A stretch of DNA of 64,000 nucleotides from Gammaproteobacteria bacterium (GTDB lineage: Bacteria > Gemmatimonadota > Gemmatimonadetes > Longimicrobiales > Gaopeijiaceae). Below the pieces are notes generated by a model that saw nothing but the letters and a program-made list of their open reading frames with translations, did not search any database and was not told the DNA's origin. Below, one piece after another: positions 17,378 to 26,362 of the stretch. A program made the translations under genes and the position numbers. Each line of letters starts with the position of its first letter. Within the stretch, counting starts at the first letter, position 1. The stretch spans positions 66,580 to 130,579 of the forward strand of contig JAPPHB010000085.1 in NCBI GenBank assembly GCA_028821195.1, read 5' to 3'.

Positions 17378-17664
17378 CGGAGAACAAGGGACGAGTTGGC
17401 TCATCCTTCGAGGACTACCTGGCAGAGGAAGGAACCCTCGAAGAAACCAACGCCATCGCAGTGAAACGCGTTCTGACTTGGCAGTTGGCGCAAGCCATGG
17501 AGAGCCAACAGATGAGCAAGAGCGCCATGGCTCGAGCGATGCGCACGAGCCGGAGCCAGTTGGACCGGATCCTGGATCCCGACAACGACCACATCCGCCT
17601 CGACACGCTTGCCGCCGCCGCGCAGGTGCTCGGTCTCAATCTGAGAATCGAACTTGTCGGCTAG
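17374..17664 (+). CDS. HigA-like XRE-family antitoxin
   Basis: The 96-residue protein has an N-terminal toxin-binding region (SSFEDYLAEEGTLEE) and a Cro/C1-type helix-turn-helix (QQMSKSAMARAMRTSRSQLD), followed by LDTLAAAAQVLGLNLRIEL. This is the standard form of antitoxins partnered with Gp49-like HigB toxins. It should neutralise the toxin and repress the operon through the GTAC palindrome upstream. It is co-translated with the toxin (ATGA overlap). The stop is only nine bases from the convergent BCCT transporter gene. Confidence 0.9.
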   Translation: MTENKGRVGSSFEDYLAEEGTLEETNAIAVKRVLTWQLAQAMESQQMSKSAMARAMRTSRSQLDRILDPDNDHIRLDTLAAAAQVLGLNLRIELVG

Positions 17665-17673
17665 ACCACCTCC

Positions 17674-19266
17674 TCACGGATCCCGCGCCAGCGATCTCAG
17701 CAGCCCGGCGATCATGAACAGCAGCACGACGCTCACGGGCAGGGCGGCGGCTATGGCTGCGGTCTGCAGGGCCTGGAGGCCGTCGGCAAGCAGGAGCACC
17801 GCGGCCACCGTTCCCACGCCGAGCCCCCAGACGATGCGGAACCGCCGCGGGGGGTGGGCGTCGCCCATGCTCAGGAAGGTGGTGATGACCAGGGTCCCGG
17901 AGTCCGACGATGTAATGAACCACGTCGCCAGCAGGAGGGTGGCCATGGCGGACATGGTCCAGGCGAGCCATCCGGCGTCGGTCATCTGGCCGATGGTCGC
18001 GTAGAGCGCGGCCTCGTAGTTCGCGGCCCGCACCAGTTCCATGATCCCGGCCGTGCCGACGCCGCCCGCGGCGTTGAGTTCCAGATGGAGGGCGTTGCCG
18101 CCGAAAACCCCGAACCACAGCAGCCCCAGGCCGGTCGGGACGAACAGCACGCCCAGGATGAACTCGCGCAGCGTGCGCCCGCGGGAGATGCGGGCGATGA
18201 ACGTGCCGACGAAGGGCGCCCAGGAGATCCACCACCCCCAGTAGAAGATCGTCCAGGCGTTCTGCCACGCGGCTTCGCCGGGCTCATCGGCGATCCGGAA
18301 TCCCATGGGCACCACGTGCCACAGGTATGCGCCGACGGAGGTGGCGACGAATTCGACGAGCCACGTGAAGGGGCCCAGAAACAGGAAGCACCCCAGCAGG
18401 AGAATGCTCAGGACGATGTTCCATTCGGACAGCATGCGGATCCCGCGCCTCACGCCGGATACCGCCGACAATGTTGCCGCCAGCGAGATGGCGGCGATGA
18501 GCCCGACCTGCGTGACGACACCCGGATCCACGTCGAACAGCACGTTGAGTCCGGTGGCCATCTGACTTGCCCCGAGACCCAGGGAGGTAGCGATGCCGAA
18601 GACCCCGCCGAATACCGCCAGCAGGTCCACCAGGTCGCCGATCGGTCCGTAGATTCGGTCGCCGATAAGCGGGTAGAGAGCCGAGCGCAGCGTCAGCGGC
18701 AGCTTCTTGCGGAATCCGAAGTAGGCCAGGCACAGCCCGACGACGACGTACGCGGCCCATCCGTGTATGCCCCAATGGAAGTAGGTGACGCGCATCGCGT
18801 GCACGGCCCGCTGCTCGTCAGGCGACACGGCGCCCGCCATGTCGGCGAATGGGTTGTTCGGGTAGCCGGCAGCCTGGCTGGTGTCGAAATAGAAGAGCGG
18901 TTCGGAAACCGAGAAGAACAGCACCCCGATGCCGATGCCCGCCGAGAACAGCATCGCGATCCAGGATGACGTCTTGAACTCGGGTTCGGAAGCGTCGTCC
19001 CCGAGCCGGATCCTGCCGAACCGGCTGCACACCAGGAACAGGCAGGTGAACGTGGCGGCGCACACGGTCAGGATGTAGAACCAGTCGAGCGTGCCCTCGA
19101 TCCAGTCGCGGATACGGCCGAAGACGGCGCCGGCGGCGTCCACGTCCCGGACCGTGGCAAGCACGAAGACCAGGACGACGCCCTTGGCGGCCAGCGCCAT
19201 CGCGGGATTGAGCCCCTTCCACGGCCCGGAATGCGCCGTGGATCGTCGGTGCCGCCCGCTCTTCAT
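17674..19266 (-). CDS. BCCT-family betaine/carnitine/choline transporter
   Basis: The 530-residue protein has about 12 membrane segments and BCCT features: the glycine-rich SAGIGIGVLFFSVSEPLFYF in the substrate/sodium region, VTYFHWGIHGWAAYVVVG, and the aromatic signature FYWGWWISWAPFVGTFIARISRGRTLREFI. The family takes up glycine betaine, choline, carnitine or other trimethylammonium compounds with Na+ or H+. No long C-terminal osmosensory tail of the BetP kind is present; the protein ends soon after the last helix. An alternative start lies at MALAAKG 22 residues in. No catabolic partner is nearby. Confidence 0.93.
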   Translation of the reverse strand: MKSGRHRRSTAHSGPWKGLNPAMALAAKGVVLVFVLATVRDVDAAGAVFGRIRDWIEGTLDWFYILTVCAATFTCLFLVCSRFGRIRLGDDASEPEFKTSSWIAMLFSAGIGIGVLFFSVSEPLFYFDTSQAAGYPNNPFADMAGAVSPDEQRAVHAMRVTYFHWGIHGWAAYVVVGLCLAYFGFRKKLPLTLRSALYPLIGDRIYGPIGDLVDLLAVFGGVFGIATSLGLGASQMATGLNVLFDVDPGVVTQVGLIAAISLAATLSAVSGVRRGIRMLSEWNIVLSILLLGCFLFLGPFTWLVEFVATSVGAYLWHVVPMGFRIADEPGEAAWQNAWTIFYWGWWISWAPFVGTFIARISRGRTLREFILGVLFVPTGLGLLWFGVFGGNALHLELNAAGGVGTAGIMELVRAANYEAALYATIGQMTDAGWLAWTMSAMATLLLATWFITSSDSGTLVITTFLSMGDAHPPRRFRIVWGLGVGTVAAVLLLADGLQALQTAAIAAALPVSVVLLFMIAGLLRSLARDP

Positions 19267-19413
19267 AGGTCGATGATGGCCGATTTGCTCACCACGGGAA
19301 GATCAACGCGCTGCGCGATATCGGCATGAGGCTGCTGCCGGTCGCCAAGCGCCAATATAGGTTGGGGCTGGTGGCGCAAACCAACCCGACGATCGGAAAG
19401 GCGCGGTGAACAC

Positions 19414-21048
19414 ATGACGAGTTCAGCAACAGGACATGCGACGCAACCGCAGACGGGACAGGCGGCTCGCCGGGGGGCGCTCGTCGGCGGACTCGCCGCG
19501 GTCGCGGCCGTGCTCGCGGCGTGCGAGGGCTCCCCGGCCCCCGACGACTCCTTTCTCACGCGCGCGGAACGCACGGGCTATCGCGAGACCAGCTCCCACG
19601 CCGACGTCGTGGACTTCCTGCAGCGCGCGGCCGCCAACTCGCCGTCCGTCCACTACACCACCTTCGGCTATACCAACGAGGGGCGGGCGCTTCCCCTGGC
19701 CGTCGTGGGCGACGTCGCGGACGCGAGTCCGGCCTCGGTCCGGGCGTCCGGCAGGACGGTGGTCTATCTCCAGGGCAACATCCACGCCGGCGAGGTGTGC
19801 GGGAAGGAGGCACTCCAGATGCTGCTCCGGGACATCATGGCTGGCCGGCACAGCGAGTGGCGGGAGTCGATGGTCCTGCTCATCGGGCCCATCTACAACG
19901 CGGACGGCAATGAGCGGGTGACCCTCACCAACCGCGGCCGCCAGCACGGGCCCGTCGGGGGGATGGGACAGCGCCCCAACGCCCAGGGCTACGACCTGAA
20001 CCGCGATCATATGAAGCTCGACTCGCCCGAAGCGCGGTCGGTGGCGCGGCTCTTCAGCGAATACGACCCGCACGTGGCCGTCGACCTGCATACGACGAAC
20101 GGAACCCAGCACGCGTACCATCTCACCTACTCGCCGCCGCTCCACCCCAACACGCCGGTCGGAATCGACGACTTCCTGCGGGAGGGGCTTCTACCGCACG
20201 TGACCGGGGAGATCCGGGAGAAGCACGGCTGGGAGTATTACTACTACGGCAACGCGTTCGCACGCGGCGGGGGCGAGCCCGGCTGGTACACGTTCGACCA
20301 CCGCCCGCGCTTCAACAACAACTACCTCGGCCTGCGCAACCGGATCGCGATCCTGAGCGAGGCCTACTCCTACGCGTCCTTCGAGGAGCGGGTGCTCGCG
20401 ACGCTGTACTTCGTCGAAGAGATCCTGGACTATGTGCACGAGCACGCGAACGAGGTCCGGACCATCGTGGCGGAGGCCGATGCCGCCACGGTAGTGGGCG
20501 ATTCGCTGGCGCTCCGCGCCGTGCCCGAGCGGTCACCCGCGCCGGTCGACATCCTCATGGGCGCAACAATCGAGGAGACCCACCCGCTCACCGGACGCCC
20601 GCTGCTCCTGCGCGCCGATACCCAGTACGTCGCGCCCATGTACGAGTACGGGACGTTTGCGCCGACGCTGCGGGAGCGCGTACCGGAGGCCTACCTGATT
20701 CCCGCGGATCTGCAGGACGTCCTGACGCGGCTCGCGGCGCACGGCGTCACCCTCGAGCCGGCCGGGACCACGCCCCTGGAGGTGGAGGAGTTCCGCATCG
20801 ATTCGGTGCAGACGGCCGAGCAGCCGTTCCAGGGCCGCAACGAGCAGACCCTCTTCGGGGGCTACGAGCCGGCCCAGGTCACCCCGGCCGCAGGGGACAT
20901 GCTGGCGCGGGTCGACCAGCCGCTGGGACGCCTGCTGTTCAGCCTGCTGGAACCGCAGTCCGACGACGGCTTCGCCGACTGGGGGTTCCTCGCGGACCGG
21001 CTGAGCGCCGGGGAAGTGTATCCGATTCTGCGGGTGCCGGGGGGGTAA
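19414..21048 (+). CDS. M14-family zinc carboxypeptidase lipoprotein
   Basis: The 544-residue protein begins with basic residues, a hydrophobic segment and a lipobox ending at C37 (VLAAC). Zinc ligands of M14 peptidases are visible: H124 and E127 in GNIHAGEVCGKE and H226 in VDLHTTNGT. The NRDH segment near 196-199 holds the substrate-binding Asn-Arg, and the catalytic Glu is probably in ILSEAYSYASFEER. It should trim C-terminal residues from peptides outside the cytoplasm. The C-terminal 200 residues are a beta-rich extension common in the Gemmatimonadota/Bacteroidota versions. It is monocistronic and convergent with thymidine kinase. Confidence 0.9.
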   Translation: MTSSATGHATQPQTGQAARRGALVGGLAAVAAVLAACEGSPAPDDSFLTRAERTGYRETSSHADVVDFLQRAAANSPSVHYTTFGYTNEGRALPLAVVGDVADASPASVRASGRTVVYLQGNIHAGEVCGKEALQMLLRDIMAGRHSEWRESMVLLIGPIYNADGNERVTLTNRGRQHGPVGGMGQRPNAQGYDLNRDHMKLDSPEARSVARLFSEYDPHVAVDLHTTNGTQHAYHLTYSPPLHPNTPVGIDDFLREGLLPHVTGEIREKHGWEYYYYGNAFARGGGEPGWYTFDHRPRFNNNYLGLRNRIAILSEAYSYASFEERVLATLYFVEEILDYVHEHANEVRTIVAEADAATVVGDSLALRAVPERSPAPVDILMGATIEETHPLTGRPLLLRADTQYVAPMYEYGTFAPTLRERVPEAYLIPADLQDVLTRLAAHGVTLEPAGTTPLEVEEFRIDSVQTAEQPFQGRNEQTLFGGYEPAQVTPAAGDMLARVDQPLGRLLFSLLEPQSDDGFADWGFLADRLSAGEVYPILRVPGG

Positions 21049-21058
21049 CGCAGGCGCG

Positions 21059-21697
21059 CTACACCCCCTCCCACCCCTCCTTCGCGCGCCTCAGCAGCAA
21101 CTCTCCCTGTGCCCGATCCCGCTCCGGCACCTCGTGGCAGCGGCGGCAACGCGCCTCGTAGGTTTCGGCCCCGCCTACCTGGATCGTCGGGCCCTCCGCG
21201 GGCGCCGGCTTGCCGTCGATCAGGCGCTGATTCCGGGTCGCCGGATCGCCGCACACGACGCAGATGGCGTTCAGCTTGTCGATCCGCTCCGCGCGCGCCA
21301 GCAGCAGGCCCATGGGGCCGAAGGGCTCGCCGCGGAAGTCCATGTCGGTGCCGGCCACGATCACGCGCATCCCCGCGTCCGCCAGCGCATCGACAACCTC
21401 GCAAATGCCGTCATCCATGAACTGGGCCTCGTCGATGGCGACGACCTGCGTCTCCGGGCGGACCTTCTCGGCGAGTTGCACGGCGTTGGAGACGGGCTCG
21501 GCGTCGATCTGTCGCCCGTCGTGCGACGAGATGCGGAACTGGCCGCCGTAGCGGTCGTCCAGGTGCGACTTGAAGAGCTGCACCCGCCTTCCGGCGATGA
21601 GCGCGCGCCGCACGCGCCGGATCAGCTCCTCCGACTTGCCGCTGAACATGACGCCGGCAACGACCTCGACCCATCCGTGTCTCGCCCCGTGCAGCAT
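21059..21697 (-). CDS. tdk: thymidine kinase
   Basis: The 212-residue protein is a type II (TK1-like) thymidine kinase. The P-loop GVMFSGKS is at 15-22, the Walker B/catalytic region is VVAIDEAQF, and the lasso-domain zinc site uses CVVCGDPA and CRRCHE. The thymidine-binding loop follows in the C-terminal part. It phosphorylates thymidine in pyrimidine salvage in the cytoplasm. The N-terminus is slightly longer than in E. coli Tdk. It lies 16 bases downstream of the PIN-toxin gene on the same strand and may be read through from the TA promoter. Confidence 0.95.
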   Translation of the reverse strand: MLHGARHGWVEVVAGVMFSGKSEELIRRVRRALIAGRRVQLFKSHLDDRYGGQFRISSHDGRQIDAEPVSNAVQLAEKVRPETQVVAIDEAQFMDDGICEVVDALADAGMRVIVAGTDMDFRGEPFGPMGLLLARAERIDKLNAICVVCGDPATRNQRLIDGKPAPAEGPTIQVGGAETYEARCRRCHEVPERDRAQGELLLRRAKEGWEGV

Positions 21698-21713
21698 GGC
21701 TCTTCCCTGCGGG

Positions 21714-22076
21714 CTAGAGAGCCAGTGGGACGAGCGTTGACCTGCGAATCACGGCGTCCCGCGTGACGAGCGGGATGCCGTGGACGATGCTGGTTGCGGC
21801 GATGATTTCGTCGGCCGGATCGCCCCGGAAATCCAGTCGGGTCGAGGCGCGGGCCACCGCCAGATCGATCGGCCACGAGCGGATGCGACTCAGGGTTCGG
21901 ACCACATGCCGGTCGTCGAGGTCCACCTCGACCCGGCCCAGTTGGACGAGCTTCGCGATCTCCCAGAAGACGATGGAGGAGACCGACCACTGCGTGTCGG
22001 CGAGCAACTGCCGCTCGTCTCCGGCCAGTTCTCCGCGCAGGGCGTAGATGAGGATATGCGTGTCGAGGTTCAGCAC
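21714..22076 (-). CDS. vapC: PIN-domain toxin (VapC)
   Basis: The 120-residue PIN domain has the acidic metal ligands expected of VapC RNases: D in LNLDTHILIYAL, E in VFWEIAKL, D in DPADEIIAATS and D in TRDAVI. VapC toxins cut tRNA or rRNA. The gene overlaps the antitoxin end by seven bases and is therefore coupled to it. SSIVFWEIAKLVQLGRV is typical of the YefM/Phd-linked VapC subgroup. Confidence 0.9.
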   Translation of the reverse strand: MLNLDTHILIYALRGELAGDERQLLADTQWSVSSIVFWEIAKLVQLGRVEVDLDDRHVVRTLSRIRSWPIDLAVARASTRLDFRGDPADEIIAATSIVHGIPLVTRDAVIRRSTLVPLAL

Positions 22077-22327
22077 TCCGCGTCCCAGCGAATCCCCGTG
22101 GACATGATATCCCCCCGGATCTGGAGCTTGTCCCGCAGACTGCCGATCAGGCTGGCCGAGTCCCGATCGTAGGGTAGCACCCGCGCAACCGGTTTGCCCC
22201 GCTTGGTGATCACCAGGCCGTCAGGACCCAGCCGATCCAGCAGCGCAAGGCACTGCTCCTTGAATCGCGCCGCGCCGATCCTCCGGGGCAGCGCCGCGTT
22301 CTCCTGCGCCCTCGGCTGTGTCTTCAT
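22070..22327 (-). CDS. vapB: Phd/YefM-type antitoxin (VapB)
   Basis: The start at 22327 (MKTQPRA) gives 85 residues and is preceded by a strong AGGAGG site. The DNA-binding N-terminal fold shows RIGAARFKEQCLALLDRLGPDGLVITKRGKPVARVLP, the normal Phd/YefM pattern. The C-terminal tail (LRDKLQIRGDIMSTGI) is the usual toxin-wrapping segment. It is first in the operon with the PIN toxin. A consensus promoter and an 18-bp palindrome lie directly upstream. Confidence 0.9.
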   Translation of the reverse strand: MKTQPRAQENAALPRRIGAARFKEQCLALLDRLGPDGLVITKRGKPVARVLPYDRDSASLIGSLRDKLQIRGDIMSTGIRWDAEC

Positions 22328-22344
22328 GGCTTCATCCTCCTGGC

Positions 22345-22386
22345 ATAATATGGACATATTATATGACCAGTCACCGGTGATGTCCA
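22345..22386 (-). promoter_or_regulatory. promoter and operator of the vapBC operon at 21714-22327
   Basis: On the minus strand TGGACA (22386-22381) and a perfect TATAAT (22363-22358) are 17 bases apart. A perfect palindrome (8-bp arms ATAATATG/CATATTAT, two-base centre, 22345-22362) covers the start of transcription. The 12-mer TATGACCAGTCA at 22362-22373 recurs in the operator of the other vapBC operon at 52715. Confidence 0.7.
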
Positions 22387-22388
22387 GG

Positions 22389-23120
22389 TCATCCCAGAAC
22401 GCCGTAGGCGCCGTCGAGAATCAGACGAACGGAGACGTACACGCCGACCATCGGAATGAGCACCCAGACGGCGTTGAGCCCGAGGACGTAGACGAAGAGT
22501 TCATGTCTGGTGAGGCGGGCGTGCTTCCGGGCCACGAAGAAGCTGACCCAGTAGAGAGACGACGCATAGACCCACTGCCAGAAGAGCATCGCCCCGATGA
22601 TTCCGGCCACGATGGCGGGCAGGAATTCGAGGGTATAGGCCGCGTACAGGATCAATGTCGGGATGGGCGTCACGAACCCGTTGCCGATATCTGCAGCGAA
22701 GCCGAAGCTGCCGCGCTCCTCGTATGCCGAATCGATCATCGAGTACGTCGCCCAGACGTCGGCCCAGACTGTCGGCGACAGGATCCGGCGCAGCGGAACC
22801 CTGGCGGTCAGGAACTCGACCGCCGGGGTGCGCCCGGTCTCACGCCGCCATTCGCGCCAATGTTGCGCGCGCGCGGCGACGTAGTCCCTGCGGAAGAACA
22901 GGCACATCTCCCAGTAGCAGATCAGGAGATTGGTCGAGAAGAACACGCTGAACAGGCAATGGATGGCGTTCACGTCCCCGTGGACGTGGTAGCGCATACC
23001 GATGCCGAGTAGCGCGAGGAGGCCGATCACGACCGCGATGAGCAGTCCCACCGGGATCCCCGAACCGCTCATCCGCGCACGCTGGTCCGCAGCTTCGCGA
23101 TGGGAGTTGTGTCCGGACAT
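22389..23120 (-). CDS. integral membrane protein of unknown function
   Basis: The start at 23120 (MSGHNSH, preceded by AGGA) gives 243 residues; an ATG at 23168 lacks a ribosome site. About five hydrophobic segments are visible: VGLLIAVVIGLLALLGI, the region FSVFFSTNLLICYW, ILYAAYTLEFLPAIVAGIIGA, the region WVYASSLYWVSFFV and a C-terminal VYVLGLNAVWVLIPMVGVYV. I do not recognise the family. The size and the aromatic-rich helices resemble uncharacterised EXPERA or emopamil-like membrane proteins, but I would not assign one. It stands alone, divergent from the amidohydrolase at 23363. Confidence 0.75.
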   Translation of the reverse strand: MSGHNSHREAADQRARMSGSGIPVGLLIAVVIGLLALLGIGMRYHVHGDVNAIHCLFSVFFSTNLLICYWEMCLFFRRDYVAARAQHWREWRRETGRTPAVEFLTARVPLRRILSPTVWADVWATYSMIDSAYEERGSFGFAADIGNGFVTPIPTLILYAAYTLEFLPAIVAGIIGAMLFWQWVYASSLYWVSFFVARKHARLTRHELFVYVLGLNAVWVLIPMVGVYVSVRLILDGAYGVLG

Positions 23121-23362
23121 CGCCTGTGATCCTGGTTGGCCCGTAGTCCTCGGCGAACTCGACACCATACATCATGACAGTAGATTCATCCATGCCAACC
23201 CGTTGGGCCATCGGCGTCGCGCGCCCCGTCCGGAGAGGATCGGGCGAACCGAATTGACCGGACGCCACGCGAAGACTAGTCATCAATATTGCTCGGTCCC
23301 GACGGGCTCGGATGGGGCCGGTCGGGCTTTGGACACGAGGCGATTCACGCAGGGGTGACAAA

Positions 23363-26362
23363 ATGGGGGGTTCTGTGAAGGCGATACTCTGCACGATGGG
23401 GCTCGCGGCCGTCCTTACCACGGGCGTCGGGGCGCAGCAGGCGACCCGGACCCAGCCGGTCGAGGGCATGCGCGACAACGGCACCGGATTCCACGCGCTG
23501 GTCGGGGCGCGGGTGGTGACCGGCCCGGGACAGGTCATGGACGACGCGACGATCGTGATCCGCGACGGCCTCATTCAGGAAGTCGGGGGCGGCGACGCGC
23601 CGGCGGGCGCGCGCGTCTGGGATCTCGAGGGGCTTACGGTATACCCGGGATTCATCGACGCGCACGCGGACCTGGGAATGGACGAGGTGCCGGAGGGCGG
23701 CGACGTCGGTCCCACGCACTGGAATCCGCAGGTGCGCGCGTGGTTCTCCACGACGCGGAACCTGCAGGATGACGCCGGCCGGCGCGCGGCGCTCCGCTCG
23801 CAGGGGTTCGGCGCGGCGCTGGCAGTACCCAGCCAGGGCATCTTCCGGGGCACCGCCTCGCTGGTCACCCTCGGGGACGAGGGCGTGCGCGACCGGGTGC
23901 TGCGCCCCGACATCGCCCAGGCCATCGGCTTCCAGCGCTCCTTCGAACTCGGCGGATCGTATCCCAACTCCGCCATGGGCACGATCTCGCTCATGAAGCA
24001 GACGTTCATGGACGCCGACTGGTACGAGCGCGCCTGGGACGCCTACGAGGCGAGCGGCCGCGCGTTCCTGCCCCCGGAGACGAGCGAGGCGCTGGCGGCG
24101 CTCGAAGACGCGACGGACGGCGATCAGCCGGTCATCTTCGAGACCGGCAGCGAGGAGGAATACCTGCGCGCGCATAATCTCGCGTCGGAGTTCGGGCTCG
24201 ATGCGTGGTACCGGGGGAACGGCCTGGAATACAGGCTCATCGACGTGCTTCGGGGGCGCACCGAGCCCCTCATCGTTCCGCTCGATTTCCCGGACGCCCC
24301 GGACGTGGGCCATCCGGGGGCGGCGCTGGATGCCTCGCTCGCCGATCTGCGCCACTGGTACCTGGCGCCCACCAGCCCGGCGCAGCTGTCCGATGCCGGG
24401 GTCAGCTTCGCCATCACCACCGATGGCCTCTCGTCGCTGAACGAGTTCCTGCCCAATCTGCGGGTCGCGGTGGCGCGGGGACTCGAGGCGGACGATGCGC
24501 TGGCGGCGCTCACCACCACGCCGGCCTCCTGGCTCGGCATCGATCGGACCCACGGGACCATCGCCGAGGGCAAGGTGGCCAACCTGATCGTGAGCGAGGG
24601 CGACCTCTTCGCCGAGGAGGCGACGGTCCGCGACGTATGGGTGCAGGGAAGGGTCTACGGCGTGACCCGTCCGGCCCAGATCGATCCGCGCGGAAGCTGG
24701 GAGATCGCCTCGGACGACGAGTGGGGCTTCCAAGCCGTTCTCGTCCTCGAGGGTCCGTTGAACCGGCTGCGCGGCTACCTCGATATCGCCAGCACCGGGC
24801 CCGACCTTCCGGGCGGCGCGCGGATCGACCTCGAATCGGCCACCGCGGTCGCGGAAACCGGCCGAATCGACGTCCGCTTCAATGGCGAGGTGCTCGGCTA
24901 TCAGGGCATGGCGCTCCTGTCGGGTTCGGTGCGCGGCGACGATTTCTTCGGATGGACCTCCCTGCCCAATGGGGCGGACCCCTCCTTCCGCGGAATGCGC
25001 ACAGAGCCCTTCGAGGGTGCCGCGCGCGGGACGGTCGCGATGGATGTGCCCGAGATCGATCTGCCCTTCATCCGGCCCATGATGGACTACGGTCGCACCT
25101 CGATCCCGGAGCAGCCCGGCGCGGTCGTGGTGCGCAACGCGACGGTCTGGACCCAGGGTCCGCAGGGCATCATCGAGGGCGCCGATCTGCTGGTTCGCGC
25201 CGGGACGGTCGAGGCGGTCGGCATGGATCTCGACGCCCCGGGCGGCGCTGCGGAGATCGACGCGAGCGGCAAGCACGTCACGCCGGGGATGATCGATCCG
25301 CACATCCACTCGGGCGTGAGCGCCGTGAACGAGAGCGGCTTCGCGATCGTCCCCGAGGTGCGTATGGGCGACGTCGTGACCCATAACAACATCTGGATGT
25401 ACCGGCAGCTGGCCGGCGGGCTCACCACCGCGCACATCAAGCACGGTTCCGCGAATCCGATCGGGGGCGAGAACGTCTTCGTGAAGATGCGCTGGGGGGC
25501 GCTGCCCGAGGATCTCAAGCTCGAGAACGCGCCCCGCACGGTGAAGTTCGCGCTGGGCGAGAACCCGAAGCGGCGTCAGGGCCGCTATCCCGACACCCGC
25601 ATGGGCGTGCAGGAGATCATCCGCGACCACTTCATGGCCGCGCGCGACTACGAGCGCGAGTGGCAGCAGTGGGAGGAGAACCAGGAGGGACTGCCCCCGC
25701 GGCGCGACCTGCGCATGGAGGCGATCCTGGACATCCTCGATCAGGAGCTCCTGATTTCGTCGCACGGCTATCGCGCGGACGAGTTCCTGGCGCTGGTCCG
25801 GCTGGCCGAGGAGTTCGGCTTCCGGGTCCAGACGCTGCAGCACGGGGTCGAGGCCTACAAGATCGCGCCCGAGCTCGCCGCGTCCGGGGTCGCAGCGGTC
25901 GTCTGGAGCGACTGGGGCGCCTTCAAGATGGAGGCCTACGATGCGACGGTGTACAACGCCCGCATCCTGATCGAGGCCGGAGTCGTGACCTCGCTGCACT
26001 CCGACAACAGCGAGATCGCCAGCCGCATGAACTGGGAGGCGGGCAAGCTGCTGCGCACGGGGCTCACCCCGGAGCAGGCGATGTCTACGGTGACCAACCA
26101 GGCCGCGGAGGCCGTGGCGATCCACGAACAGGTCGGCTCGCTGGAGGCCGGCAAGGACGCCGACTTCGTGATCTGGAGCGGCAACCCGCTCTCGCAGTTC
26201 TCGCGTGCCGAGCAGACGTGGGTTGACGGCCGCCGGTACTTCTCGCTCGAGGAGGACGCGGCGCTGCGGGACCGGATCGAAGAGGAACGCACGCAGCTCA
26301 TCCAGGCCATCCTGTCCGTGGAGGGCAACGGCGACCGGAACGCTCAGATGGAGAGAAACTGA
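23363..26362 (+). CDS. exported double-domain amidohydrolase
   Basis: The ATG at 23363 gives 999 residues with a signal peptide (LCTMGLAAVLTTGVGAQQ). Two amidohydrolase-like halves are visible. The N-terminal half has FHALVGARVVTGPG and IDAHADLGMD but lacks a full HxH metal pair. The C-terminal half has the intact IDPHIHSG, then SSHGYRAD, LQHGVEAYK and LHSDNSE with the final metal Asp, and the usual GSLEAGKDADFVIW closing strand. The second half should bind metal and hydrolyse a C-N bond (dipeptide or cyclic amide), while the first is probably structural. The next amidohydrolase gene overlaps its stop by one base, so the two products probably work together. Confidence 0.88.
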   Translation: MGGSVKAILCTMGLAAVLTTGVGAQQATRTQPVEGMRDNGTGFHALVGARVVTGPGQVMDDATIVIRDGLIQEVGGGDAPAGARVWDLEGLTVYPGFIDAHADLGMDEVPEGGDVGPTHWNPQVRAWFSTTRNLQDDAGRRAALRSQGFGAALAVPSQGIFRGTASLVTLGDEGVRDRVLRPDIAQAIGFQRSFELGGSYPNSAMGTISLMKQTFMDADWYERAWDAYEASGRAFLPPETSEALAALEDATDGDQPVIFETGSEEEYLRAHNLASEFGLDAWYRGNGLEYRLIDVLRGRTEPLIVPLDFPDAPDVGHPGAALDASLADLRHWYLAPTSPAQLSDAGVSFAITTDGLSSLNEFLPNLRVAVARGLEADDALAALTTTPASWLGIDRTHGTIAEGKVANLIVSEGDLFAEEATVRDVWVQGRVYGVTRPAQIDPRGSWEIASDDEWGFQAVLVLEGPLNRLRGYLDIASTGPDLPGGARIDLESATAVAETGRIDVRFNGEVLGYQGMALLSGSVRGDDFFGWTSLPNGADPSFRGMRTEPFEGAARGTVAMDVPEIDLPFIRPMMDYGRTSIPEQPGAVVVRNATVWTQGPQGIIEGADLLVRAGTVEAVGMDLDAPGGAAEIDASGKHVTPGMIDPHIHSGVSAVNESGFAIVPEVRMGDVVTHNNIWMYRQLAGGLTTAHIKHGSANPIGGENVFVKMRWGALPEDLKLENAPRTVKFALGENPKRRQGRYPDTRMGVQEIIRDHFMAARDYEREWQQWEENQEGLPPRRDLRMEAILDILDQELLISSHGYRADEFLALVRLAEEFGFRVQTLQHGVEAYKIAPELAASGVAAVVWSDWGAFKMEAYDATVYNARILIEAGVVTSLHSDNSEIASRMNWEAGKLLRTGLTPEQAMSTVTNQAAEAVAIHEQVGSLEAGKDADFVIWSGNPLSQFSRAEQTWVDGRRYFSLEEDAALRDRIEEERTQLIQAILSVEGNGDRNAQMERN

